A stretch of DNA of 64,000 nucleotides from Deltaproteobacteria bacterium. GTDB lineage: Bacteria > JADJOY01. The notes below the pieces were generated by a model that was given only the letters and a program-made list of their open reading frames with translations, was not told the origin of the DNA and made no database searches. Both the position numbers and the translations under genes were made by a program. Positions 54,038 to 62,735 of the stretch are shown here, one piece after another (the stretch's first letter is position 1; the number at the start of each line of letters is the position of its first letter). The stretch is from NCBI GenBank assembly GCA_016713535.1, contig JADJOY010000023.1, positions 189,284 through 253,283 of the forward strand, read 5' to 3'.

Positions 54038-55444
54038 TCAGTCGAAGTAGTCGCCGCTCGCGGCCACTCCCTGGAAGTCCTCGATGCGGCCGAGGACCGT
54101 GTGCGCGGCGCGCTGACCCATGGTCACCGAGTGGTCCATGTTGTTGTAGCGGAAGAGTCCCTGGCGTCCGATCACCAGCAGGTTCTCGTAGCTGCCCAGG
54201 TGCTCTTGCAGCGCCTTCAGGTGCTCGCGGTAGCCGATCTCGTACACCGGGTAACCCTGCGGCTCGCGGTGCACGAAGGTGTCGACCGCGTCCTTCTTCT
54301 TCATGAAGCCCATGTCGGCGAGCTCGGTGATGACGCGCTCGCCGAGCCACTGGTCGTCGGCGCTCCAGATCTCGTCGCCCAGGATGCACGTGATCTCGGC
54401 GCACACCGCCGTGTGCCCCTCGGGTGCGTTGTCGTGGCTGAAGTTCTTGGCCTCGCTGATGCGGTTCAAGAGCCGCGACTTCTCCGGGATGTAGATCCAG
54501 TGATCGTCGGTCAGGCATTCCTTCTTCAGCACCACGTACACGAACACCAGGCTGCGGTGCTGGAGCTTGGCGGCGTGCGCGAGGATCTCCGCCGGCGGCG
54601 CCGGGTCGAGGAGATCGAGCAGCGCCTGCGGCGGGATCGAGCTGATGACGTGCCCGGGCGTGTCGACCTCGCGCAGGTCGCCGTTCTGGTACGCGATCGA
54701 GGTGACGCGCTTGCCGTCGGTCTTCACCTTCTCGAGCCGGACGCCGGTGACGACCTTGCCGCCCGAGCCCTCCACCTGCTCCCGATAGCGCCCGCAGATG
54801 GCGCCCACGCCGCCGTGCTTCGGGTACGAGAACGACGACACGTAGGTGCGCGGCTGCGGTTTCTGCTTGGGCTGTAGCGTTTTCTTGATGACGTCGCCGA
54901 GGCTCAGGAGGCTGATGCGCTGGCTCGCCCAGTCGGACGAGATCTGCTTGCACGGCAGGCCCCACGTCTTCTCCGTGTAGACGTCGAAGAAGATCGTGTA
55001 GAGCGTCTTGCCGAAGCGGTGCGTGACCCAGTCCTCGAACGAGTTGTCGGGCTTGGGGTTGAGCCGCTGCCTCACGCGCGCGGTCACGTAGTCGACGAGG
55101 ATCTTGAGCAAGATCGTGCGCGGGAGCTGCATGAGCACGTTTTCCACCCGGAGCGGGTAGAAGAAGAACCGGTTCATCATCCAGATCCGGCTCTTGCGCT
55201 TGTTCTCGACGAGGTTCTCGCCCATCAGGTCGTGGAAGTGCTGCACCACGCCCGGCTCGCCGTGGAAGCGGTGTGGCCCGAGGTCCACGGTGTAGCCGTT
55301 GCGATGCAGGCTCTTGGCGAGCCCGCCGACCACCGGGTCGCGCTCCAGCACCGTGACGTCCACCGCCGAACGCGCCAGCTCGGCGGCCGAGCTCATCCCG
55401 GCGAGCCCAGCACCGAGCACGGTGACCTTGCGATGATTCGACAT
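54038..55444 (-). CDS. FAD-dependent UDP-galactopyranose-mutase/amine-oxidase-like protein
   Basis: A protein of 468 aa. Dinucleotide fold VTVLGAGLAGMSSAAELARS then VTVLERDPVVGGLAKSLHRN, and DLGPHRFHGEPGVVQHF, a block shared with UDP-galactopyranose mutases. The C-terminal FAD segment is NLLVIGRQGLFRYNNMDHSV. The middle (NSFEDWVTHRFGKTLYTIFF, YTEKTWGLPCKQISSDWASQ) is typical of this exopolysaccharide-linked subgroup. Next to Wzc/Wza-type genes it probably makes or remodels a sugar nucleotide for export. A protoporphyrinogen-oxidase-like role is less likely. Confidence 0.85.
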   Translation of the reverse strand: MSNHRKVTVLGAGLAGMSSAAELARSAVDVTVLERDPVVGGLAKSLHRNGYTVDLGPHRFHGEPGVVQHFHDLMGENLVENKRKSRIWMMNRFFFYPLRVENVLMQLPRTILLKILVDYVTARVRQRLNPKPDNSFEDWVTHRFGKTLYTIFFDVYTEKTWGLPCKQISSDWASQRISLLSLGDVIKKTLQPKQKPQPRTYVSSFSYPKHGGVGAICGRYREQVEGSGGKVVTGVRLEKVKTDGKRVTSIAYQNGDLREVDTPGHVISSIPPQALLDLLDPAPPAEILAHAAKLQHRSLVFVYVVLKKECLTDDHWIYIPEKSRLLNRISEAKNFSHDNAPEGHTAVCAEITCILGDEIWSADDQWLGERVITELADMGFMKKKDAVDTFVHREPQGYPVYEIGYREHLKALQEHLGSYENLLVIGRQGLFRYNNMDHSVTMGQRAAHTVLGRIEDFQGVAASGDYFD

Positions 55445-55477
55445 CCGTTTTGACCTTCGAAAGACGGCGAACGACGG

Positions 55478-57529
55478 TCAGGCTGCGCGGTTGAGGACGA
55501 TCCGGGCGGCCACGGGCTCGATGCGATCGAGCTCGCGGGCCGCGGTATCGACCTCGGCCTGGGTGGTCCGATCGGCTTCGGCCACCAGCAGAACGAGGTC
55601 CGAGTAGCGCGCCAGCACCTGAGCGAAGGCGGACTGGGTGACCGGCGGGAGGTCGAGCACGATCAGGTCGTGCGTCGAGCCCACCGCCGCGAACGCGGCC
55701 TGGATGCGGTCCGGCCGGATCAACGTATGGGAACCGACGTGCGCGCCCGCGGAGAGGACGCTCGCGCCGGGGATGGGGCTCGGCTGCTCGAGGGACTGGA
55801 GCGACGCGTTGCCGCTCACCCACTCGACCAGCCCGGCCTTCGCGTCGACGCCGAGCTCGCGCGCCAGCACCGGCTCGCCGGGGTGGGCGTCGATCACGAG
55901 CACGCGGCGACCGGCGGCGGCCGCCGCGCGGGTCAAGCCGATCGCCACGGTGGTGGCACCCTCGCCGCCCGCGCAGCCGGTCACGGACACGATCTGGCAG
56001 CCACCGAAGCTCGGCATGCGCCGCGAGCGCTCGAGCTCGACCAGCGCCGCGACGCGCGCGAAGCCCGCCGCGCTGGCGGCGGCGAGGTCGCCGTTGGCCG
56101 CGCCGCCCGGGCGCGTGAGCCCGGGCGCCACCGGCAGGGCCTCGCCGAGCGGGATCGGCGACCGGGCCAGCTCGCGGGCGCCGTGGACCGTCGAGTCGAG
56201 GGCCGCGGACGCGAAGGCGCCAGTGAGGCCGAGCACCAACCCGACCGCGAGGGCGAGCAACGTGTAGAGCTGCGTGTCCGGGAAGCTCGGATCGCGCGGG
56301 ACCTCCGCCGCGTCCACCACGCGCACGTTGTTGCGCTTGATGTTGGAGACGATCCTGGCTTCGATCACCTTCCCCGAGACCTGCTCGAAGAGCTGGCGGC
56401 GGGCGGCGGCCTCGTCCGAGAGCAGGTGCGCCTGGGAGGCGCGCGCGCTCTTCGCGCGGGTGGCCTGGCGCGCCAGCTCGACCTCGGCGGCGATCGCCTG
56501 CTCGCGCTCGAGCGCGGTCTGGTGCTCGATCTCGAGCCCGTCGATGACGCGCTGGACTTCCTCACCGATGCGCTTCTCGAGCTCGTCGAGCTGCGCCTTC
56601 ACCTGCAGCATCCGGGGGTGCCGGTCGCGGTAGCGCTGGGCGAGGTCCGCCTGCTCCGCCTTGAGCTGCAGGTAGGTCTGGCGCAGCTTCGCGACCACCG
56701 GGCTCGCGAGGGCATCGGGCAGGCTCTCCACCCTGGAGGGCTCGGCCGCGTAGCGCTTCGCCTGCTCGGAGCGCTTCTCGACCTGGATCCGGTTCACCTG
56801 CGCCTGGGTCTGCGCGGACTCGAGCTCGGCCAGGTGCCTCATGTCCTCGCCCGCTGGCGCGTCGAGGTTCACGAGCCCGTGCAGCTCCTTGTACTCCTCG
56901 CCCTCGCGCAGGCTCTGGTTCAGGTCCGCGCGCAGCTTGTCGAGCTCGGGGGCGAGATTCGCGACGTCGTCGCGGAACTTGGCTCGGACGTCGTCGAGGT
57001 TGCCGCGCACGTAGTTGTCGACCACCGCGTTCGCGAGGTCGGCCGCGCACTTGGGGTCCTCGTGCTCGACCGCCACCTCGGAGAGCTTGCTGGTGGCGTC
57101 GCCCTTCACCGAGAGCGCGTCGTCGAGAGCGGCGACGGGGTCGGCGCCCGCGAGCTTGCAGCGCTCCCACAGCTCGCTCTGCGTGACGATGTCCTTCAGG
57201 TTCGAGCGGCTCTGAATCAGGTTGCGCTCGGTCGTGTAGAACTGGGCGCGCGAGGAGAGGTCCTGCGTGCCGGCGGTGACGAGCTCGCTGGTGAAGGTGC
57301 CAACGCTGACGTCGGAGGTCTCCATCAGCACCGTCGCCTTGGCCGTGTACTTCTTGGGCGAGACCAGGCAGAAGGTCACCACCAGCGCGGGCACCAGCAG
57401 CGTGAAGCCGGCGATCCACTTCCAGCGCCTCGCCAGCACCGCGAGGTAGTCGGTGAGGTGGACCTCGGGGCCCGGCGCGTGCGCGGCGCCGTTCGCCGCC
57501 GCGTTCGGGGAGTCGCTCGAGAACGCCAT
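55478..57529 (-). CDS. Wzc/GumC-like chain-length protein with degenerate kinase domain
   Basis: 683 aa. Wzz domain: TDYLAVLARRWKWIAGFTLL (helix 1 near residue 40), periplasmic coiled coil about 170-400, and second helix LYTLLALAVGLVLGLTGAFA. The cytoplasmic BY-kinase-like domain starts near 505, but Walker A reads CAGGEGATTVA, with Ala where Lys should be. Walker A' reads VLVIDAHPGEP, and no Tyr cluster ends the protein (RIVLNRAA). So it is probably a pseudokinase regulator of polymer length. Its ATG overlaps the stop of the Wza-like gene. Confidence 0.88.
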   Translation of the reverse strand: MAFSSDSPNAAANGAAHAPGPEVHLTDYLAVLARRWKWIAGFTLLVPALVVTFCLVSPKKYTAKATVLMETSDVSVGTFTSELVTAGTQDLSSRAQFYTTERNLIQSRSNLKDIVTQSELWERCKLAGADPVAALDDALSVKGDATSKLSEVAVEHEDPKCAADLANAVVDNYVRGNLDDVRAKFRDDVANLAPELDKLRADLNQSLREGEEYKELHGLVNLDAPAGEDMRHLAELESAQTQAQVNRIQVEKRSEQAKRYAAEPSRVESLPDALASPVVAKLRQTYLQLKAEQADLAQRYRDRHPRMLQVKAQLDELEKRIGEEVQRVIDGLEIEHQTALEREQAIAAEVELARQATRAKSARASQAHLLSDEAAARRQLFEQVSGKVIEARIVSNIKRNNVRVVDAAEVPRDPSFPDTQLYTLLALAVGLVLGLTGAFASAALDSTVHGARELARSPIPLGEALPVAPGLTRPGGAANGDLAAASAAGFARVAALVELERSRRMPSFGGCQIVSVTGCAGGEGATTVAIGLTRAAAAAGRRVLVIDAHPGEPVLARELGVDAKAGLVEWVSGNASLQSLEQPSPIPGASVLSAGAHVGSHTLIRPDRIQAAFAAVGSTHDLIVLDLPPVTQSAFAQVLARYSDLVLLVAEADRTTQAEVDTAARELDRIEPVAARIVLNRAA

Positions 57530-58695
57530 CAGAACAGCCGCTCCGGCACGTTGATGACGTCACCCGACTCGAGCGGGATGTCGAGGTCGATGCGGCCGTC
57601 GTCGATGATCTCGTTCACGTCCACGCGGATGATGCGCTTGCCGGCCGAGTCCGAGCGGATGATCTGGACGTCGCCCTTGTTGGCGAGCGGCGTGAAGCCG
57701 CCGGCGCGGCTCAGCACCTCCATCAGCGTGTTGCGATGGGTGAGCTTGAACGGGCCGGGACGCGGCACCTCGCCGAGGATGTGGACCATGCGGCTGCGGT
57801 ACTCGCGCAGGAACACCGTCACCTGCGGTGCCACGTAGTAGTCGTCGAGCTTCTCGAGCAGCGTGTCGCGGAACTCGTCCACCGAGAGCCCCGCCGCGGT
57901 GAGCGTGCCCGCGAACGGGAAGTCGACGGTGCCGCGCGGCGAGACGCGCATCGTCACGTGCTGGAGCTCGGGCTCGCCGAGCAGCGAGACGTCGAGCAGG
58001 TCCTCGACGCCGATGCGGTACTCCGGATCGAGCAGCTCGTCGCTGGCGGCGTCGGCGGGGTCCCGCGGCTCACCGCCGCCGCGCCGCGGCGGCTCGATCA
58101 CGTAGGGTGCGCGCGCGGACGCCGTGGCTCGGCCGGGCGTCGTGACGGAGGGCGCCGGCGCGCTCGGCGCCGCGGCGACGAGGCTCCCGTCGCGCTCGTC
58201 CGCCGCGAGCTCGGCGCTCGGTGCGGCCGTGGCACGCGACGACACGTAGGTCGGCAGCTCGGCGGTGCTGGTTCGCTCGACGGGCGGAACTTCGAGCACC
58301 GGCACACGGCTCACGTCGCCGTCGGTGGTGGGCGAGGTCTCGGCCGCCTCGGCGTCGGTCTCGGCGAGGCTCGCGACGTGGATCTCGGGCTGCGCGGCCG
58401 GCGCCGGCGCGAGTGGCTCGGAGCGCACCGGCACCGCGGGTGGGATCGCCGCCGCGGTCTCGACCGGCGCCGGCTGGGCCGCCGTGGCGGCGCCGCCCTC
58501 TTCCTCACCGGTGTCGGGCTTGATCGAGATCGTCCAGCGCGAGCTCGGCTCCGACGCCCACGTGTCGCCCCCGCCGTGGCGCGGCGAGCTGGCGGGCGCG
58601 GCGCCCTGCGGCATCAGCTCCAGCGCACATCCGGCGCCCCCCGCCGCGGCGGCGAGCAGCAGTGAGCCGGCGGCGGCACGAACGAGGCGGCGCAT
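57529..58695 (-). CDS. Wza/GumB-like polysaccharide export lipoprotein
   Basis: 388 aa from the ATG at 58695 (start uncertain). Lipoprotein signal (LLLAAAAGGAGCALE). A long Ala/Pro/Glu-rich linker to about 210 is unusual for the family and may span the periplasm. Then the export domain: DPEYRIGVEDLLDVSLLGEP, MRVSPRGTVDFPFAGTLTAA and YYVAPQVTVFLREYRSRMVH. An SLBB domain follows (GEVPRPGPFKLTHRNTLMEV), ending VPLESGDVINVP-like (IPLESGDVINVPERLF). It forms the outer-membrane polysaccharide channel with the Wzc-like protein. Confidence 0.9.
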   Translation of the reverse strand: MRRLVRAAAGSLLLAAAAGGAGCALELMPQGAAPASSPRHGGGDTWASEPSSRWTISIKPDTGEEEGGAATAAQPAPVETAAAIPPAVPVRSEPLAPAPAAQPEIHVASLAETDAEAAETSPTTDGDVSRVPVLEVPPVERTSTAELPTYVSSRATAAPSAELAADERDGSLVAAAPSAPAPSVTTPGRATASARAPYVIEPPRRGGGEPRDPADAASDELLDPEYRIGVEDLLDVSLLGEPELQHVTMRVSPRGTVDFPFAGTLTAAGLSVDEFRDTLLEKLDDYYVAPQVTVFLREYRSRMVHILGEVPRPGPFKLTHRNTLMEVLSRAGGFTPLANKGDVQIIRSDSAGKRIIRVDVNEIIDDGRIDLDIPLESGDVINVPERLF

Positions 58696-58820
58696 GGAGG
58701 TGCGCGAGGTCAGGGACGTGGGCACAGTTGGAGCCTGGCGCGACGACACGGCGAGTCGGCGATACGGGAGGGAGCGACGGAGGGCACGGCGGGCGAATGG
58801 CTCGGTGTCCGGTCGTTCCC

Positions 58821-59255
58821 TCACTCCTGGACGATCCAGGTCGAGTAACCGAGCGACTGCAGCGTCGCGGCGATCGCGTCCGCGCTGTCGCGGTCCCCGA
58901 ACGGACCGACACGCACCTGGAAATACGTCTTCCCCGAAGCCGGGGCGGTCCGAACGTACGAGGGGAACCCGCGATCGGCGAGGCCCTGCGCGGCGTCGCG
59001 CGCGGCGCGCTCGTTGACGATGCTCGACACCTGCACCGAGAACTTCGCCTCGACGCCCTGCGGAGCCGGGGCGGGCGGCGGCGCCATCGGCTCGACCGGG
59101 GCCGTGGCCGGCGGCGCGGCGGCCTCCATCGGCGCACCCGCCGGAGGGGCACTCGACGCGGGCGTTGCAGCGTCGTCCGAGCCCACGGAGAGCGCGCACC
59201 CGGTGGCCAACGAGAGGGCCAAGGTGCATCCGGCGAAGTAGCGGCGCGGCTTCAC
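58821..59255 (-). CDS. SPOR-domain lipoprotein
   Basis: 144 aa from the GTG at 59255. Lipobox ALSLATGC near residue 20; Ala/Pro linker to about 65; SPOR domain 68-144 with KFSVQVSSIVNERAARDAAQ, TYFQVRVGPFGDRDSADAIA and LGYSTWIVQE at the end. SPOR domains bind denuded peptidoglycan glycans, often at the division site. Here it may anchor the export complex to the wall. It lies upstream of the Wza-like gene on the same strand. Confidence 0.9.
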   Translation of the reverse strand: MKPRRYFAGCTLALSLATGCALSVGSDDAATPASSAPPAGAPMEAAAPPATAPVEPMAPPPAPAPQGVEAKFSVQVSSIVNERAARDAAQGLADRGFPSYVRTAPASGKTYFQVRVGPFGDRDSADAIAATLQSLGYSTWIVQE

Positions 59256-59319
59256 GTTTTGTGGGGTTCCCGAAAAGGCGGCGGCACTATAGCCCGATCG
59301 AGCGGAGGCTGAAAACACG

Positions 59320-61293
59320 TCACCGCGTCAGGGGGCCGCCGACGCCGGCTCGCGCCAGGCCGAGGTAGCGCTTGGTGTCCTCTCGGGTGGGATCGAGGTC
59401 GAGCGCCATGGTCAGCTCCTCGATCGCCTCGGTGCGGCGGTTGAGCGTCAGCAGCAGCGCACCGAGCTCGTGGTGCGCCGCCGCGTCGGACGGCGCGAAG
59501 CGCGTGGCGTGGCGCAGGGTCGCCTCCGCCTCGGCGTTGCGTCCCGCGTTCACCAGCAGCCGGCCGAGCTCGAGCTGGACAGGCGCATCCGCCGGACGAG
59601 CCACCAGGTAGTCTTGGTAGGAGCGGATCGCGTCGGCCGAGCGGCCCGCGCGCGCGGCGCTGCGGGCGTCGCGCAGAGCACCGTCCGCCTTGTCGATCTC
59701 GTCGAGGAGCTTGGCGGCCTGGATCGCGAACGGGTCGAAGCGCTTGTCCGACGCGGCGAGCTCGAGCACGCGCCGGAAGTACGCCGCCGCGTCACGCGGG
59801 CGGCCGAGGGCGTAGGTGGCTCGGCCGAGGCCCAGCCACGCCTCCGCGTTGCCGGGCATGGCGCGCCGCACCAGCTCGAACTGCTCGGAGGCGTCGGCCC
59901 AGCGCCGGCCCTCGAGGTCGCGCCGCCCCTGGGCGAGCGAGGCGGCGACGTCGATCCGTGCGCCGACGCCGCCGGTCGCGCTCGCGTCGTCCGGCGGCGC
60001 CGGCGGGCCGGTCATGCCGGGCGGACGGGTTCGCACGATCGGCACGGTCGCGCCCGGCGGCGCCTCGGGCGGCGCGGCGGGAGCGTGGTGGATCCTCCAC
60101 TCACGCCACACCAGCGCCCCGAGCGCCGCGACCACCACCAGCGTGGCGAGCGCACCCGCGGCCGAGCGCCGCGAATCACGGTTCACCGAGGAAGCCGGTG
60201 ACCGCGCCGGGCGGGCCCCCGGATCGCGGCGGTCGCGCGCGGCGGCCGCGCGCCGGACCTCGTCCGCCGTGCGCGGCGTGCGCTCGAGGTTCTTGCCGGT
60301 GCGGATGCGCTCGACGCGGTCGAGCGCCGCGTAGAGCTCCGTTCCATTGGCGGGCCGCCAGTTGGGGTCCTTGGAGAGCGCGCCCATCACCAGCCGCTCG
60401 AGCTCGCGGCTCACGATCAGCTCGGGCTTCACGGCGCGCATCGGCCGCGGCCGCTCCTCGATGTGCTTCATGAGCAGCGGGATCACCGAGTCCGAGGTGC
60501 TGTCGAAGGGCCGCACGCCCGTGAGCAGCTCGTACATGACGACGCCGAGGGCATAGATGTCGCTGCGCGCGTCGAGCGGCTTGCCCTGGCACTGCTCGGG
60601 CGACATGTAGAACGGCGTACCGATCAGGACACCGGTGCGGGTCTTGCCGTCGACCGCCTGCGCGCCGCGCAGCTTGGCGATCCCGAAGTCGAGCACCAGC
60701 ACCCAGTCGACGACGCCATTGCGCTCCGGCTCGATCATGATGTTCTCGGGCTTCAGGTCGCGATGGACGAGCCCGGCGCGGTGCGCCGTGCCGACCACGT
60801 CCGCGACCTGCTTCATGATCCGGATCACCCGCGCTTCGGGGAGCGGCCCCTCGCGGCGCAGCACGTCGGCGAGGTTCTCGCCGCGCACCAGCTCCATCAC
60901 CATGTAGAGCGTGCCGTCCTGCATCTGGCCGAAGTCGAGAATCTCGGCGACGTGCGGATGGCGGATGTCTCGGGCCTTGGCGATCTCGTCGCGGAACCGC
61001 GCCACCGCGTTGGGGTCGCTCATGTGCGCGGAGTCGAGGACCTTCACCGCGACCGCGCGCCCACCCTCGAGCTCGTGCGCGCGGTACACGGCGCTCGTGC
61101 CGCCATGGCCGACCTGGCGGTCGAGCCGATAGCGGCCTCCGATCTCGAGGCCCTCGCGAGGATCCGGCAGGCGCAGCGACACCCCGCAGTGCGGGCACAC
61201 CTCGTCGCCCGGCGTGAGCGGGCCGTCGCAGCTCGGGCACGAGCGGCCCGCCGCGTGGATCGAGCGGGCATCGAGGTGGATCGTCGTCGACAT
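59320..61293 (-). CDS. Ser/Thr protein kinase with zinc ribbon and TPR tail (paralog)
   Basis: 657 aa. Zinc ribbon CPSCDGPLTPGDEVCPHCGV at about 19-38. Kinase domain at about 52-320: VGHGGTSAVYRA, VAVKVLD, VHRDLKPENIMIEPE, DFGIAKLRG, GTPFYMSPEQCQGKPLDARS. One membrane helix near 380 (AGALATLVVVAALGALVW), then a Pro-rich segment and TPR repeats (AWLGLGRATYALGRPRDAAA, VQLELGRLLVNAGRNAEAEA). Same domain order as the kinase at 43784. It is upstream of the SPOR and polysaccharide-export genes, so it may control them. Confidence 0.93.
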   Translation of the reverse strand: MSTTIHLDARSIHAAGRSCPSCDGPLTPGDEVCPHCGVSLRLPDPREGLEIGGRYRLDRQVGHGGTSAVYRAHELEGGRAVAVKVLDSAHMSDPNAVARFRDEIAKARDIRHPHVAEILDFGQMQDGTLYMVMELVRGENLADVLRREGPLPEARVIRIMKQVADVVGTAHRAGLVHRDLKPENIMIEPERNGVVDWVLVLDFGIAKLRGAQAVDGKTRTGVLIGTPFYMSPEQCQGKPLDARSDIYALGVVMYELLTGVRPFDSTSDSVIPLLMKHIEERPRPMRAVKPELIVSRELERLVMGALSKDPNWRPANGTELYAALDRVERIRTGKNLERTPRTADEVRRAAAARDRRDPGARPARSPASSVNRDSRRSAAGALATLVVVAALGALVWREWRIHHAPAAPPEAPPGATVPIVRTRPPGMTGPPAPPDDASATGGVGARIDVAASLAQGRRDLEGRRWADASEQFELVRRAMPGNAEAWLGLGRATYALGRPRDAAAYFRRVLELAASDKRFDPFAIQAAKLLDEIDKADGALRDARSAARAGRSADAIRSYQDYLVARPADAPVQLELGRLLVNAGRNAEAEATLRHATRFAPSDAAAHHELGALLLTLNRRTEAIEELTMALDLDPTREDTKRYLGLARAGVGGPLTR

Positions 61294-61413
61294 GGCCCGT
61301 GGCCGGCAGTGCCCGGCGCCACGCCGCGAGCGGCGCCCACCGGCTGCCGGGGGATCTTACAGCCTTTTACCGACGCCCGGGGGAGCCTCGAGGGCGGACC
61401 GCGCGCGCCGTCG

Positions 61414-61977
61414 TCAGGCCGACGCGGTCGGCACCGTCTTGCCGCGCTCGAGAAGGCGCGTCACCAGGAAGGCGAGCGCGAGCGCGAACAGCGAGCCCAC
61501 GCTCACGAGCAGCGGACCGAGGGGATCCTGCCACAGGGAAGGCGCCGTACCCTCGCGGAACTGGTGGAGGGTGCCGACGCGGAGCAGCCGCGGCGCACCG
61601 CCCAGCGAGATCGCGGTCTCGATCGCGAGCGCGACCCCGAACAGCACCCAGGCGCGGGTCTCGTGGCCGGCGCGGATGTCCTTGTGGGCGAGCGCGTACC
61701 CGCCCAGGCACGCCGCGACGTAGAGCCACGGCACCAGCCAGCGCAGCGTCGCCGCGCGCGCGGGCGACATCGCCAACCAGTACATCGTGCTCCAGTCGGG
61801 GTAGGCCCAGAAGAGATAGAGCCCGAGCGGCGCGAAGCACGCGATCGCGAAGAACGCGGCGGCGCCGAAGCTCTCGCACAGGACCGGGAGCCGTCGGGCG
61901 CGGATCTGGCGCGCCGCGGCGAGAGCCAGCCCCTGACCGATGGCGATGTTGATGAACGTGTCGATCGGGACGGTCAC
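61414..61977 (-). CDS. Membrane protein of unknown function
   Basis: 187 aa from a GTG with GAGGAG eight bases upstream. About five hydrophobic segments (ESFGAAAFFAIACFAPLGLY, LRWLVPWLYVAACLGGYALA, RAWVLFGVALAIETAISLGG and LGPLLVSVGSLFALALAFLV among them). No family recognised. It diverges from the LOG pseudogene. Confidence 0.65.
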   Translation of the reverse strand: MTVPIDTFINIAIGQGLALAAARQIRARRLPVLCESFGAAAFFAIACFAPLGLYLFWAYPDWSTMYWLAMSPARAATLRWLVPWLYVAACLGGYALAHKDIRAGHETRAWVLFGVALAIETAISLGGAPRLLRVGTLHQFREGTAPSLWQDPLGPLLVSVGSLFALALAFLVTRLLERGKTVPTASA

Positions 61978-62050
61978 GGGACGGTCTCCTCGTGGCGACG
62001 GGGCGGTGCGAAGATCGCGGCGATTGCATCATGCTCGCGGGTGGCGGGCA

Positions 62051-62611
62051 ATGGCCGGCGTAGCGCGGGGCGGCGCGGGCGAGGAGGGTCGAGGGTTGCG
62101 GCGCGTCTGTGTCTTCTGCGGCTCGAGCCGGGGGCGCTCCCCCGCGTTCGCGGCGGCGGCGGTGAGCCTCGGCGAGGCGCTCGTCGCCGGCGGGCTGGAG
62201 CTGGTCTATGGCGGCGGCAACGTCGGGCTGATGGGTGTCCTGGCCGACGCGGTGCTCGGCGCGGGCGGGCGCGTGATCGGCGTGATCCCGCGCTCGCTCG
62301 TCGAGCGCGAGGTCGCCCACTTCGGGCTGAGCGAGCGCTGCCCGGCAGGATCGGCACCTTCGAGGGCTCTTCCGGACGCTCACCTGGGGCCAGCTTGGCA
62401 TCCACGCCAAGCCGTGCGGGATCCTCGACGTCGAGGCTACTACCGGCCGCTCGTCGCGCTCCTCGACAGCGCCGTCTCCGAACAAAGGCTGCTCCACGCC
62501 GAGCACCGCGACCTGTTGCTCGTCGACACGCAAATGGAGCGGCTGCTGGAGCGGGCTGCGCGCGCACCGCCCGCCCACTGGAGGAAAGTGGCCGGACAGG
62601 GACGGACGTAG
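62051..62611 (+). pseudogene. LOG-family (cytokinin-riboside phosphoribohydrolase-like) pseudogene
   Basis: A TTG at 62096 with GGAGG upstream or the ATG at 62051 starts it. The N-terminal part is good: RRVCVFCGSSRGRSPAFAAA, LVYGGGNVGLMGVLADAVLG, RVIGVIPRSLVEREVAHFGL. Then about 20-25 codons that should hold the MHxRK motif are missing. The PGGxGTxEE motif survives only as LPGRIGTFE in another frame (about 62338-62362). LFRTLTWGQLGIHAKPCGIL is in a shifted frame, and a last shift restores YYRPLVALLDSAVSEQRLLH. At least one deletion and two indels, with both catalytic motifs lost or altered. Confidence 0.75.
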
Positions 62612-62735
62612 CTGGAGCGCGCCCGCTCCGTCAGACGCCCCAACCCTCACCGTGAGGTCGGCGACTGAGCCCCAGCGCCGACCCTCCAGCAGCACCGGAT
62701 GGGCCTCGCTCACCTCGTAGGGGCGGCCGCGGGGC
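62605..62735. repeat. Family A core and GC hairpin half at a convergent junction
   Basis: GCTGGAGCGCGCCCGCTCCG then TCAGACGCCCC at 62609-62642 is the first core of family A. TAGGGGCGGCCGC at 62718-62730 repeats the left half of the hairpin at 1664. Both lie between the LOG pseudogene and the broken FG-GAP gene. Confidence 0.65.
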
